A DNA stretch of 64,000 bases, taken from Lentisphaera marina. GTDB lineage: Bacteria > Verrucomicrobiota > Lentisphaeria > Lentisphaerales > Lentisphaeraceae. Shown here piece after piece: positions 23,761 through 32,601 of this stretch (within the stretch, counting starts at the first letter, position 1; the number at the start of each line of letters is the position of its first letter). Made by a program: the position numbers and the translations under genes. Location: NCBI RefSeq assembly GCF_028745505.1, contig NZ_JAQZZL010000002.1:310001-374000 (forward strand), given 5' to 3'. Under the pieces are notes generated by a model, which made no database searches, was not told the DNA's origin, and saw nothing but the letters and a program-made list of their open reading frames with translations.

Positions 23761-24738
23761 CTATTTATAAAGTGATTTTTTTGCAGCGGCAACGATGTCT
23801 TGGACATCAGGAAGTGAAGCTGCTTCAATATTTTTCGCGTAAGGAAGTGGGTTTTCGCCCTGGCTTACTCGAATAACGGGGTGATCTAAGTCGTCGAAGC
23901 ACATCTCGTGAATGAGTGCGGATACTTCCGAGCCAAATCCACAGAATTTGTGGCCTTCTTCGGCAACAACAAGACGCTTAGTTTTGCGAACTGAGTCAGC
24001 GATGAGATCAATGTCGAGAGGCTTGATTGTACGGGGATCAACAACTTCAGCACTAATGCCTTCTTTAGCTAAGATCTCTGCAGCTTCAAGTGCAAAGCCG
24101 ACTTGACGGAGGTGAGCACAGATTGTTACGTCAGTACCTTCGCGTTTGATGTCGCCTTTGCCGATTTCGATGAGGTATTCCTCTTCAGGAACTTCGCCCA
24201 TGTCGCCATAAAGCATTTCATTTTCGAGGAAAATGACGGGGTTGTCATTGCGAATGGCTGCTTTGAGTAAGCCTTTTGCATCATAAGGAGTTGATGGCGC
24301 CATAACAATGAGACCGGGGATATGAGCATAAAAACTTTCGAGATTGTGTGAGTGCTGGCAAGAAACTTGAGCGGCCGCACCAGAGGCGCCACGCATGACG
24401 ATTGGCACAGAAAATTGTCCGCCCGTCATGTAGTACATCTTGGCTGCATTCGAGATGATTTGGTCAATGGCGACAAGAGAAAAGTTCCAGCTCATGTATT
24501 CTACGACAGGGCGTAAACCCATCATGGCAGAACCAATGCCGAGGCCAGTGAAGCCAGCTTCAGTAATTGGAGTGTCGCGAACACGTTTCTCGCCAAATTT
24601 GTCGAGTAAACCTTTCGTTACTTTGTAAGCACCATTGTATTCGGCAACTTCTTCACCCATGATGTAAACTTTTTCATCACGGATCATTTCTTCTTCGAGA
24701 GCTTGATTTAAAGCTTGTCTAAATTCAGTAATTGGCAT
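23761..24738 (-). CDS. pdhB: Pyruvate dehydrogenase E1 component, beta subunit
   Basis: A 325-residue protein, the normal size for the beta subunit of heterotetrameric E1. It begins TEFRQALNQALEEEM and has VYIMGEEVAEYNGAYKVTKG, DTPITEAGFTGLGIGSAM, and GASGAAAQVSCQHSHNLESF, all typical of the thiamine-diphosphate enzyme beta chain. The C-terminal transketolase-like domain has VDPRTIKPLD and VAEEGHKFCG. With the alpha subunit it decarboxylates pyruvate and acetylates the lipoyl group. It starts 8 bases after the alpha gene. Confidence 0.95.
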   Translation of the reverse strand: MPITEFRQALNQALEEEMIRDEKVYIMGEEVAEYNGAYKVTKGLLDKFGEKRVRDTPITEAGFTGLGIGSAMMGLRPVVEYMSWNFSLVAIDQIISNAAKMYYMTGGQFSVPIVMRGASGAAAQVSCQHSHNLESFYAHIPGLIVMAPSTPYDAKGLLKAAIRNDNPVIFLENEMLYGDMGEVPEEEYLIEIGKGDIKREGTDVTICAHLRQVGFALEAAEILAKEGISAEVVDPRTIKPLDIDLIADSVRKTKRLVVAEEGHKFCGFGSEVSALIHEMCFDDLDHPVIRVSQGENPLPYAKNIEAASLPDVQDIVAAAKKSLYK

Positions 24739-24746
24739 GTTTTACC

Positions 24747-25709
24747 TCAAGCGTAAACGTGGTTAGTGAGTTCGTCCATTGGAGGCCATGGAGATTCTTT
24801 AGCGAATTCGAGAGCGTCTTTTACTTCCGCTTTCATTTCTTTGTCGAGTGCTTTGTAACCTTCTTCGTCAATCCAACCCTGTTCTTCCATAGATTTATAG
24901 AAGCTGTTGATGGGATCTTTTTCTTTCCAGCACTTAACTTCGTCTTTAGTACGGTAGAGGCCGGCATCAGAAACTGAGTGGCCTTGGTAGCGGTAAGTTG
25001 TAACGTTTACGAGTGCAGGACGACTGTTCTTTTTGCAATCGGCAATGATTTCGCCAAAAGCTTTGTAGGATGACTCAAGGTTCATGCCGTCGACTTCGTA
25101 ACCTTTCATTTTGTAGGCAGCTGCGAAGTCAGATACTTGTGGATTAGCTAGGGCGCGATCATTGGCCGTGCCCATGCCGTATTGGTTGTTTTCGCAGATG
25201 AAAATCACCGGAACATCCCAGAGAGATGCGAGGTTTAAGCTTTCGTGGAAAGTTCCTTGCATGGATGCACCATCGCCAAAGAAAGTAAGAGCAACGCCTT
25301 CCTTTTCTTCATATTTCAGAGCAAAAGCAGCGCCGAGTCCGATGGGGATTTGTCCGCCAACGATACCGTGACCGCCAAGGTAGTTATTTTTCTTTGAGAA
25401 AACGTGCATTGAACCACCTTTACCGCGAACGCAACCAGTGATTTTGCCAAACATTTCCGCCATAACTTCTCTTGAAGTCAGTCCGCCGATGAGGCCTTGG
25501 GCGTGGCAACGGTAGGAAGTGATGTATGCATCGGTTGGAGTGAGGTGCGCCATGGCGCCAACTGCAACAGCTTCTTGACCGATATATGTATGGCAGAAAC
25601 CTGTGATGAACTTCTGCTGGTAGGATTTAAGGCAGCCTTCTTCAAAACGACGCACACGAATCATTTGTTCGAGCATCTGAAGGGCTTTTTCCTTGCCAAT
25701 ATTTTTCAT
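24747..25709 (-). CDS. pdhA: Pyruvate dehydrogenase E1 component, alpha subunit
   Basis: A 320-residue protein of normal length, first in the pdh operon. The thiamine-diphosphate motif is GDGASMQGTFHESLNLASLW ending near ENNQYGMGT. The early YQQKFITGFCHTYIGQEAVAVG and the RYQGHSVSDAG phosphorylation-loop region match E1 alpha proteins. The ATG has AGGG a few bases upstream. The divergent maf gene begins 232 bases away, and both promoters must lie in that AT-rich gap, where no clear -35/-10 pair can be picked. Confidence 0.95.
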   Translation of the reverse strand: MKNIGKEKALQMLEQMIRVRRFEEGCLKSYQQKFITGFCHTYIGQEAVAVGAMAHLTPTDAYITSYRCHAQGLIGGLTSREVMAEMFGKITGCVRGKGGSMHVFSKKNNYLGGHGIVGGQIPIGLGAAFALKYEEKEGVALTFFGDGASMQGTFHESLNLASLWDVPVIFICENNQYGMGTANDRALANPQVSDFAAAYKMKGYEVDGMNLESSYKAFGEIIADCKKNSRPALVNVTTYRYQGHSVSDAGLYRTKDEVKCWKEKDPINSFYKSMEEQGWIDEEGYKALDKEMKAEVKDALEFAKESPWPPMDELTNHVYA

Positions 25710-25941
25710 ATTTGACCCTATTACTATTTTTTAAAAGTTTTTAGCTGTTTATGACACTGCTTGAAGCTAGACATAAACCTATTTTACAGCATCTTATATA
25801 CTCTGAGTTTAATGAATTTCAATCCCCTCATCCGTTTATGTAAATGAATTGATTGCTTTTACAATTTTGTATGAAAAATTCTAAGTGTTTTACCCAATTT
25901 TGATGATTTAATTATAGTTTTGATAAGTTAAGGACTTTTTA

Positions 25942-26499
25942 GTGGAAAGAAAAAAAATCATTTTAGCATCATCTTCACCGCGTCGTGCAGATATTCTTAG
26001 AAAAGCGGGTTTTGATATTGAAATCGTCGCAGCGGATGTTGATGAGTTATCTGAGGGGGAGCCTGTCGAGACAGCTGCATTTAATGCAAAACTTAAAGCT
26101 CAAGCAATAGCAAGTCAGTATAAAGATGAGTTGATTATTGCGGCCGATACGGTGGTGTGTTTTAAAGGACAGCTGATGGGGAAGCCTAAAAGTTTAAACG
26201 AAGCAAAAAAAGGCTTGTTGAATTTGTCGGGAGAAACACATGAAGTCTACACAGCTGTTTGCCTATCTTGTGGTGATCGCATTGATCAGTTTACGGGATT
26301 AAGTCAAGTGAAGTTTAAAGATTTTACCGAGACAGTTGTTAATCAATATTATTCTTTAGTTAATCCTTTGGATAAAGCAGGAGGATATAATATAGATGAG
26401 AGTGGGGATTTGATTATTGAGTCCTTTGATGGGGAATATGAAAATATCATGGGCTTACCCATAGAGCAATTGAAAAGGCATCTCAAGGAATTCCCTTAA
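25942..26499 (+). CDS. maf: Maf-family nucleotide pyrophosphatase
   Basis: A 185-residue protein that starts with GTG, preceded by AAGGA at an 8-base distance. It begins KKIILASSSPRRADILRKAG, the Maf phosphate-binding signature SxxR. FNAKLKAQAIA and ADTVVCF contain the catalytic Asp, and KAGGYNIDESG carries the other conserved block. Maf proteins hydrolyse non-canonical or canonical nucleoside triphosphates to monophosphates and affect septum formation. The stop overlaps the start of the next gene (TAATG), so the lipoprotein gene after it is cotranslated. Confidence 0.93.
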   Translation: MERKKIILASSSPRRADILRKAGFDIEIVAADVDELSEGEPVETAAFNAKLKAQAIASQYKDELIIAADTVVCFKGQLMGKPKSLNEAKKGLLNLSGETHEVYTAVCLSCGDRIDQFTGLSQVKFKDFTETVVNQYYSLVNPLDKAGGYNIDESGDLIIESFDGEYENIMGLPIEQLKRHLKEFP

Positions 26500-27497
26500 T
26501 GAAAAAATCATTGATATATATATTAGTATTTGTTATGTTTGTGTCGTGCAAGCAAGAAGAAGTCAGTAGCGAATTGCCCAAAACAAATGCAGATGTAAAT
26601 GAAGAAGCAGCAGGTGATGAAGAAAGTGTAAAGCTACAAAAGTTTTATGAACAAGTCTTACTCGGTAAAAGAGAGCAGGCTTTACTCACTCTAAATTCAA
26701 TTTATTTGGCCACAGATTTTGAAGTCAAGGAACCGACGTACTTGAATTTATTTGAAGAGTTTTCTTTAGGTAAGGCTTTTTATGAAGATCCTAAGTTTAA
26801 TGATTTGGATTACTTTTATTGGGCTCAAAGTCTGCTGTTTAAAAGATTGAGTGAGGAAGTTAAGTCTAAGCTAAAAGAGGGAGAGGATCCCATAAAGGCA
26901 TTGTATAATTTGGTCAATATACAGGTGAAAGCCAAAGGGGATGGTCCAGATAGGGCAGCTTTTCCTATGCAAATATGGCAACGCGGTTTTGGCGTTTGTG
27001 ACCGTCAAAGCTGGGCAATGTGTGAACTAGCTTACCAGCTAGGTGCAGATGTGTATATAATCTACTTTATTGAGGAAGACACGGGGATATCAAAGCATAC
27101 AATTTGTCAAATCACCTATGAGGGGCGTGACTATTTAGTGGACCCCTTATATCAAAAGTTTTTACCTGACTTTCATTGGAATGATCTAACAGAAGGAAAA
27201 GCAGCTGAAATTTGGCATGATCATGTGTACCTTGCAGATGATATTAAAAAGGCGGAAATTCTTTTGCCATCAATGCCACATGATTTTTGTGTGCGCCAGC
27301 AAGTATTGGCTAAGAAATTAAAACCTCTCCTATCAGAAGATATTTTGTTTCGTTTTGGGGAATCACCCAGGGAGCGCGCCAAGCGCTGGCCTTATAAACA
27401 GGGACAAGATTATTTTTACTGGGATTACCCCCATCGTTTGATGACGGGTATGACTGCATTTCGACAGCTTTATCCGAAGAACTCTACGAAAAAATAA
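26499..27497 (+). CDS. Lipoprotein with transglutaminase-like domain
   Basis: A 332-residue protein. The N-terminus is a lipoprotein signal with lipobox FVSC and lipid Cys17, followed by an acidic linker. A likely Cys-His-Asp triad can be read: Cys167 in GFGVCDRQSW, His200 in GISKHTICQI, and Asp215 in YLVDPLY. Such spacing matches transglutaminase-like cysteine proteases or amidases. It would face the periplasm, anchored in the inner or outer membrane. I do not recognise a named family. It overlaps maf by one base and ends directly against the convergent prepilin gene. Confidence 0.72.
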   Translation: MKKSLIYILVFVMFVSCKQEEVSSELPKTNADVNEEAAGDEESVKLQKFYEQVLLGKREQALLTLNSIYLATDFEVKEPTYLNLFEEFSLGKAFYEDPKFNDLDYFYWAQSLLFKRLSEEVKSKLKEGEDPIKALYNLVNIQVKAKGDGPDRAAFPMQIWQRGFGVCDRQSWAMCELAYQLGADVYIIYFIEEDTGISKHTICQITYEGRDYLVDPLYQKFLPDFHWNDLTEGKAAEIWHDHVYLADDIKKAEILLPSMPHDFCVRQQVLAKKLKPLLSEDILFRFGESPRERAKRWPYKQGQDYFYWDYPHRLMTGMTAFRQLYPKNSTKK

Positions 27498-28199
27498 CTA
27501 CTGTTGAGTATTCCATTGTTCAGGACTAGACCGTTCGATCGTTCTAACACTACCGTCGCCAAAAATGGCATTATAATTTCCGTCGTGCTGAATACCCACT
27601 CTACGTACATTGCCTAGAGGAGGTAATAGTAATTCTCCCCAATCACTTTTTGAGAAAGCGTTAATGCCAATATGAGAATTGCTTAATTCAGCAATGACAT
27701 CAGTGATATATATTGTATTCGAAGGTCGACTAACATCATTTATATTTATTGGTGTTTCAGGATCGTAGCACCAGCCCATGCCTTCTATGGTAATGGGAGA
27801 AGAGTTCCAGGCATCGCTGGGGATAATATTCATAATGTACGATGCTTTAGTATAGATATTCCCAGTTTGGGGATCATGGCCCGAGGGATCAAAATATTCG
27901 TCTTTATCTAAAGATGAGCATTGAAGGATCTTTTCATCCATACCTATGTGGGTGATGAAGTTTGCCCAGTGATGTAACCTTCCCTCATTACTATTTCCAA
28001 AATCGGCAGGGATGACTAAACCTTTGTGATCATCGGTGTAAATTGAGTTGACGATAGCAATATTTTTAAGATTGTTTTTACAGGAACTTTGATAGGCCTG
28101 TTGACGTGTTTGACTAATACTTGGCAATATAAGTGAAGTGATTATTGATATGACTGTCAGTGAAGTCATTAATTCAATGAGTGTAAAATGCTTGCACAC
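27498..28199 (-). CDS. Prepilin-like protein with H-X9-DG signature
   Basis: A 233-residue protein from a GTG at 28199, preceded by AAGGAAAAAGATCTT. The upstream extension to 28289 has no pilin leader and is unlikely. From the GTG the protein begins MCKHFTLIELMTSLTVISI, a class III signal with Glu at +5 and His, not Gly, before the cleavage site. The Cys in SSCKNNLKNIA is shared with the other two prepilins. The C-terminus has the exact prepilin-associated H-X9-DG motif (HDGNYNAIFGDG). It abuts the convergent lipoprotein gene without a gap. The function is unknown and probably extracytoplasmic. Confidence 0.75.
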   Translation of the reverse strand: MCKHFTLIELMTSLTVISIITSLILPSISQTRQQAYQSSCKNNLKNIAIVNSIYTDDHKGLVIPADFGNSNEGRLHHWANFITHIGMDEKILQCSSLDKDEYFDPSGHDPQTGNIYTKASYIMNIIPSDAWNSSPITIEGMGWCYDPETPININDVSRPSNTIYITDVIAELSNSHIGINAFSKSDWGELLLPPLGNVRRVGIQHDGNYNAIFGDGSVRTIERSSPEQWNTQQ

Positions 28200-28407
28200 A
28201 AGATCTTTTTCCTTTCCATCTTTCCATTTCCTTGTGTAATAAAAGAGCTGTAGACTATGTTGGACAAGTTTTATTTTTAATAATTTCAAAAATTAACAAG
28301 AGTTTAACAAAAGCACAAAGCTGATTTAACATGGTCGCTTTATTATCTAAGGCATACAGGAAAAATGTGCATCTGTACAAACGTAAACAAAACAAGGTAA
28401 TATCATT

Positions 28408-29628
28408 ATGTTAGTAAAAAAGATCGTTGCTGCGTCTCTTATGACGGCAGCGCTTTCAGCCACAGCGGCTGATGATGTGTCAGCTCAATTAGAAGAGCTC
28501 AAGAATGCTTATATTAAGCAGCAGCAAGAGATGCAGGCTATGCGCCAGCAGATTAAAGACGTGGAATCAGTTCACAATGAAGCTATTCACAAATATATCA
28601 AAGATGAAATTAAATCAGAAGTTAGCAAGCAGTCTTCATTGCTCTCTTTAAGTAGCCATGTTGAAGGCCTCAAAGTGAAAGGTGATTTAAGACTTCGCTA
28701 CCAATCGGAAGACAACAAGAAAGGGAAGGGTGGCGGTTCTCGTGATCGTTTCCGTGAGCGCGTACGTATTGGTGCTGAATGGAAGACTTCTGAAGGATGG
28801 GATATCGGCATTGGTGTTGCTACTGGAGATGCTGGTGGAAGTTCAACGAACGATACCTACGGTGATGAAGGAACATGGGATACTGGTGATCTGCGTTTAG
28901 ATTATGCTTATGCCAAGCATAGCTGGGATTTACAAGATGGAAAGCAAACGGTAATTCTCGGTAAAATGAAAAACCCATTCTTTACTTCAAAAGCATTCTT
29001 TGATGGCGACTACAGACCTACTGGTATTGCTTACCAAGTTGATATGGGGACAGTATTTGCAACTGCGGGTGCTTTCACTGTACAACAAAATAACAGTGGA
29101 CGTAATGAAAACGATACAATGCTTTATGCAGCTCAAGTGGGTATGAAAACTGAGCTATTTAAAGCTGCGGTTGCTTACTACCACTACAACAATACAGACT
29201 ATGATAATAGTGCTTCCGATGGTGATTTCATCGAGGTCGATGACCACGAAGTACAACTCATCGATGTTGTTGCAGATGTATACCTCAATGTGGGTGATGT
29301 TCAAGTTGTTCCTTATGGTCAGTATTCTTACAACAACAAAGCGGATGACGAAGAAATCGCCTACATGATTGGTTCAAGAGTCGTCTTAGGTAATTTTTCT
29401 CTTAGCTATGACTGGCGTCATATGGAAGAGAATGCAGTTCCATCTATGATTATGGACTCTGATTACATTGGTGGTGCCGGTTACGAAGGTCACGTTATTG
29501 CAGCTAAGTACAAGCTCACGAAAAACTTGACTCTTCAAGGTAAGTACTACATGACAGAGAGAATCAATTCTCAAGACGAAGATAACAAGCGCGATCTTGC
29601 TCAGTTGGACCTTGTTTACAAGTTCTAA
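28408..29628 (+). CDS. Outer-membrane porin
   Basis: A 406-residue protein with a signal peptide cleaved after SATAA near residue 21. A coiled-coil stretch (residues 25-75, EELKNAYIKQQQEMQAMRQQ) may bind peptidoglycan or trimerise. The remainder alternates polar and aromatic residues, as in a beta-barrel, beginning at LKVKGDLRLRYQ. It has acidic loops with DDNKxxK and NNTDYDN, and a terminal strand DLAQLDLVYKF ending in Phe, the outer-membrane assembly signal. It resembles putative porins of the Porin_5 type. The codon use looks like that of an abundant protein. A terminator follows directly. Confidence 0.83.
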   Translation: MLVKKIVAASLMTAALSATAADDVSAQLEELKNAYIKQQQEMQAMRQQIKDVESVHNEAIHKYIKDEIKSEVSKQSSLLSLSSHVEGLKVKGDLRLRYQSEDNKKGKGGGSRDRFRERVRIGAEWKTSEGWDIGIGVATGDAGGSSTNDTYGDEGTWDTGDLRLDYAYAKHSWDLQDGKQTVILGKMKNPFFTSKAFFDGDYRPTGIAYQVDMGTVFATAGAFTVQQNNSGRNENDTMLYAAQVGMKTELFKAAVAYYHYNNTDYDNSASDGDFIEVDDHEVQLIDVVADVYLNVGDVQVVPYGQYSYNNKADDEEIAYMIGSRVVLGNFSLSYDWRHMEENAVPSMIMDSDYIGGAGYEGHVIAAKYKLTKNLTLQGKYYMTERINSQDEDNKRDLAQLDLVYKF

Positions 29629-29653
29629 TACCTTTCGTTTAGTTTGATTTAGG

Positions 29654-29685
29654 AAAGCCTCTACTCAATACGAGTTGAGGCTTTT
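29654..29685 (+). terminator. Terminator after the porin gene, bidirectional
   Basis: AAAGCCTC-t-ACTC pairs with GAGT-t-GAGGCTTT around a short AATAC loop and is followed by T residues. It lies between the convergent porin and tatD genes and can serve both. Confidence 0.85.
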
Positions 29686-29691
29686 TCTGTC

Positions 29692-30468
29692 TTATGCTAA
29701 GTCATAAAAGCTTTTACTTGTTTTCTCTGTTTGTTTGGCGATTTCAGCAAATGGAAGTTGGTAAATTTCACTAAGTTGATGAACAATATGAGGAAGAAAG
29801 GCGGGTTCATTACGTGAAGGGCGCGGTTTCATGGTGCGTGGAACCAAATACGGAGCATCTGTTTCAATCATTAAGCGATTTAAGGGTATTTGCGTAATGA
29901 ATTCATGCATGTGAAAGCCTCTGCGTTCATCGCAAATCCATCCGGTTAGACCGATATGCAGGTCGAGTTCTAGGTAATCGTTTAACTCGTTTTCGGTTCC
30001 CGTAAAGCAATGGACAACTCCTTTAGTCAGCTGATTCCTTTTACTCTTGAGGCATTCGATAAAAGCTTCATGGGCATCGCGTTGATGCATGAATAGAGGT
30101 TTTTGATATTTGATGGCCAGATCAATTTGTTCTTGGAAAGCATGAAGCTGTTCTTCTGGAGTGGAGAAATTTCGATTGAAATCTAGACCACATTCACCAA
30201 CAGCTCGAACTTGAGGAAGTTGAATAAGTTTTTCGAGAGAATTTTTACAGCTTTGATCCCAGGTGGATGCGTAATGAGGGTGGATGCCGGCTGTGGCCGA
30301 GAAAACTTCCGGTAATTCTTTAGCTAGTTCAGCGGACTGAATACTATTTTCTAAAGTAGAGCCCGTAGAAAATAAATGTGTGACACCTGCTTCTTTTGCT
30401 CGGGAGAGAATTTGTTCTTGATCATTCTTAAAGGCTGGTTTAAACCAGTTGACGCATATGTCTATCAT
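29692..30468 (-). CDS. tatD: TatD-family metal-dependent hydrolase
   Basis: A 258-residue protein of the amidohydrolase TIM-barrel type. It begins MIDICVNWFKPAF and so, like E. coli TatD itself, lacks the HxH found in YcfH-type paralogues. Metal ligands follow in GIHPHYAS, VGECGLDF (Glu), FMHQRDA and VVHCFTGT (His), and ETDAPYLVP (Asp). TatD enzymes have 3'-5' exonuclease activity on single-stranded nucleic acids and act in DNA repair or turnover. It is divergent from the heme-barrel gene pair, with 110 bases between. Confidence 0.92.
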   Translation of the reverse strand: MIDICVNWFKPAFKNDQEQILSRAKEAGVTHLFSTGSTLENSIQSAELAKELPEVFSATAGIHPHYASTWDQSCKNSLEKLIQLPQVRAVGECGLDFNRNFSTPEEQLHAFQEQIDLAIKYQKPLFMHQRDAHEAFIECLKSKRNQLTKGVVHCFTGTENELNDYLELDLHIGLTGWICDERRGFHMHEFITQIPLNRLMIETDAPYLVPRTMKPRPSRNEPAFLPHIVHQLSEIYQLPFAEIAKQTEKTSKSFYDLA

Positions 30469-30578
30469 AATAAGCTTTGTTTTTTATTTTACTTTAGACA
30501 TTTATACGGACTTTTACAGATCTCGAATTGAGAAAAAGGGCAGGGCTTTTATTTTGAAAGAAAAATAAGGAGATGATT

Positions 30579-31133
30579 ATGACTAAGCAAGAAGTCGATT
30601 ACGGACCATTAACAAATTTTATTGGTGTTTGGGAAGGTGAGTCAGGTGTAGATAGAGCGCCAAAACCTCAAGGAGATAAAACGACAGAATTTTATGAAAA
30701 GATTACCTTCAGTCCGGTCGGAGATGTGGATAATGCTGAAGAACAGGACTTAGTGGTGCTCCATTATCACCAAGTTGTGACTCGAAAGAATGATGGTAAA
30801 ATATACCACAATCAGACGGGGTATTGGATGTGGGATAAGGGAACTGATGAAGTTATGTTTTCGATTGCGATCCCTCGTGGAGTTTGCGTTCTCGCCAATG
30901 GTACTTATGAAGAGAATGATGGTGTTAAGTTCAAGGTGAAAGCAGAACTTGATGACTCTGCCTATTCTATTTTACAGTCAAAATTCATGTTAGAGAAAGC
31001 AAAAACTGAAGCTTTTGAAATTGACTTAAGTTTAAGCGAAAATTCTTTGTCTTATGCACAAACAACTTTTTTAGATATTTACGGCCGTAAATTCGAGCAT
31101 ACAGATAAGAGTACATTAACTAAGCAATCATAG
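30579..31133 (+). CDS. Nitrobindin-like heme-binding beta-barrel protein
   Basis: A 184-residue protein. The ATG at 30579 is chosen because AAGGAG lies at the right distance; the ATG two codons earlier sits on that ribosome site itself. It shows the FABP-like/nitrobindin pattern: YGPLTNFIGVWEGESGVDR at the start (GxWxGxG-like), YHQTVxR-type strands, and TGYWMWDKGTDEVMFSIAIPRG, in line with the heme-barrel family (DUF1794/THAP4-like). A His serves as the axial ligand in that family. Its stop codon is followed at once by the ATG of a truncated globin gene, pointing to joint work on nitric oxide, peroxynitrite or heme. Confidence 0.75.
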   Translation: MTKQEVDYGPLTNFIGVWEGESGVDRAPKPQGDKTTEFYEKITFSPVGDVDNAEEQDLVVLHYHQVVTRKNDGKIYHNQTGYWMWDKGTDEVMFSIAIPRGVCVLANGTYEENDGVKFKVKAELDDSAYSILQSKFMLEKAKTEAFEIDLSLSENSLSYAQTTFLDIYGRKFEHTDKSTLTKQS

Positions 31134-31559
31134 ATGGAGATTCAACACTCTAAGTACGGTCAAGGTGATGCGACTTATAGAGCAGTGGGTGAATCCACAG
31201 GCTTAAGAAAATTAGTCGTCGAATTTTATCGTCAGATGTGCGAGCTTGATGAGGCTAAGATCATTCGTAATATGCACCCAGACGATTTAAGTGTGAGTGA
31301 AGATAAGCTTTACTGTTTCTTGAGTGGGTGGATGGGTGGCCCTCGTCTTTATACAGAAAAATACGGTTCTATCGCTATCCCGAGAGCCCACGCTCATTTG
31401 AAAATCACTTCTACAGAAGGCAACGCTTGGTTGCTTTGTATGGAAAAGGCCCTTGGTGAATTAAATTACCCAGATGATTTTTGTGAGTACTTGCTGATGC
31501 AATTGGCAGTTCCAGCAGAGCGTATTCGTTTGGCATCTTTGAATCACCAAAAAAATTAG
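31134..31559 (+). CDS. Truncated hemoglobin (group II-like)
   Basis: A 141-residue globin. LRKLVVEFYRQM matches the first helices, LYCFLSGWMGGPRLYTEKYG matches the E-F region of group II truncated globins, and RAHAHLKI carries the proximal His (His86 or His88). The C-terminal helix has CEYLLMQLAVPAERIR. Group II globins bind oxygen and nitric oxide and help against nitrosative stress. The ATG directly follows the TAG of the nitrobindin-like gene, without any spacer, so it depends on translational coupling; its ribosome site would lie inside that gene. Confidence 0.86.
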   Translation: MEIQHSKYGQGDATYRAVGESTGLRKLVVEFYRQMCELDEAKIIRNMHPDDLSVSEDKLYCFLSGWMGGPRLYTEKYGSIAIPRAHAHLKITSTEGNAWLLCMEKALGELNYPDDFCEYLLMQLAVPAERIRLASLNHQKN

Positions 31560-31652
31560 CTTAGCGAAAAGTTTTGTTTAAGATGGATTTCCCAATTTAG
31601 AGGAATAGATTTCACCATCTTAATTATAAACTCTAAAATAAGGAGATTAACC

Positions 31653-31979
31653 ATGGCATCAGATCAAGTACTTAATCTAGATGATAACTCTTTCGAATCA
31701 ACTGTATCAGAGGGTGTGACGCTCGTAGATTTCTGGGCTCCCTGGTGTGGTCCTTGTCGTATGCTTGCACCTGTTATTGACAAAGTTGCAGGTCGTCTTG
31801 ATGGAAAGGCAAAAGTAGCTAAAGTTAATACTGACGAAGCTAATGCAAGCGCAGTAAAATTCGGCGTTAACTCAATTCCCACTATCATGATTTTCAAGGA
31901 CGGCGAGCTCCAAGACACTCTCATGGGTGCAGCTCAGCGTGAAGATGACCTAGTTTCTAAGGTTGAATCTTACCTTTAG
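31653..31979 (+). CDS. trxA: Thioredoxin
   Basis: A 108-residue protein of normal size with the active site WAPWCGPCRM near residues 28-37 and cis-Pro in NSIPTIMIF. It reduces protein disulfides in the cytoplasm and receives electrons from thioredoxin reductase, which is not in this window. AAGGAG lies before the ATG. The gene is followed at once by a strong terminator, so it is monocistronic. Confidence 0.97.
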   Translation: MASDQVLNLDDNSFESTVSEGVTLVDFWAPWCGPCRMLAPVIDKVAGRLDGKAKVAKVNTDEANASAVKFGVNSIPTIMIFKDGELQDTLMGAAQREDDLVSKVESYL

Positions 31980-32002
31980 TTCATAGCTCATTTAGAATAA
32001 TT

Positions 32003-32031
32003 AGGCAGTGATTTATTTCACTGCCTTTTTT
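32003..32031 (+). terminator. Rho-independent terminator of trxA
   Basis: GGCAGTGA pairs with TCACTGCC around a 6-base loop and is followed by six T. It lies 24 bases after the trxA stop. Confidence 0.9.
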
Positions 32032-32053
32032 GGTATTGATTAAGGAGAAGAAA

Positions 32054-32596
32054 ATGTCAAAATTAGCGGTGATATTTGCAGAAGGCTTCGAAGAAATTGA
32101 AGCTATTAGTGTCGTAGATATTTTGCGAAGAGCGCAAGTTACAGTGGATATGTTAGGAGTAGGTGCACTGTCAATTACAGGATCGCATGGAATTGAAGTT
32201 GCGGTGGATAAACTTTTAAGTGCAGTGAAAGCAGCTGACTATGATGGGGTTGTTTTGCCAGGAGGTTTGCCTGGATCTTTTGTACTGCGTGATGACACCT
32301 TAGTTCAAGAATTTATCATTGCCTGTAAGGGGAAGCTGCAAGCAGCTATCTGTGCGGCTCCTATAGCTTTAAAACAAGCAGGTTCTCTAGATGGGAGATT
32401 GCTTACAAGTCACCCATCAATGGAAAGTGAATTTGATTCAAAATATTACCTTGAGAAGAATGTAGTGATTGATGGCAAAGTAGTGACTTCGCGCGGGGCA
32501 GGAACAAGCTTTGACTTTGTTGCAGGGATTTTAGAAGTCTTAGGTATTGAAAGCAAAGTGCATGAATTACGTCAGGCGATGTTGTATCCCAAGTAA
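32054..32596 (+). CDS. DJ-1/PfpI family protein
   Basis: A 180-residue protein. The ATG at 32054 has AAGGAG before it, whereas an upstream in-frame start would lie in the trxA terminator. It begins KLAVIFAEGFEEIEAISVVD with the conserved Glu of the DJ-1 active site. The nucleophile Cys is in AAICAAPIALKQAG near residue 100, and VTSRGAGTSFDF closes the site. DJ-1 members act as protein or metabolite deglycases, redox sensors or chaperones. The neighbour is a convergent histidine kinase gene 5 bases away. Confidence 0.92.
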   Translation: MSKLAVIFAEGFEEIEAISVVDILRRAQVTVDMLGVGALSITGSHGIEVAVDKLLSAVKAADYDGVVLPGGLPGSFVLRDDTLVQEFIIACKGKLQAAICAAPIALKQAGSLDGRLLTSHPSMESEFDSKYYLEKNVVIDGKVVTSRGAGTSFDFVAGILEVLGIESKVHELRQAMLYPK

Positions 32597-32601
32597 AATA
32601 T

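Noticed and set aside
28200..28289. Upstream extension of the third prepilin gene
   Set aside because: A 30-residue lead before FTLIEL would not fit a prepilin leader, and a GTG with a ribosome site lies just before CKHFTLIEL.
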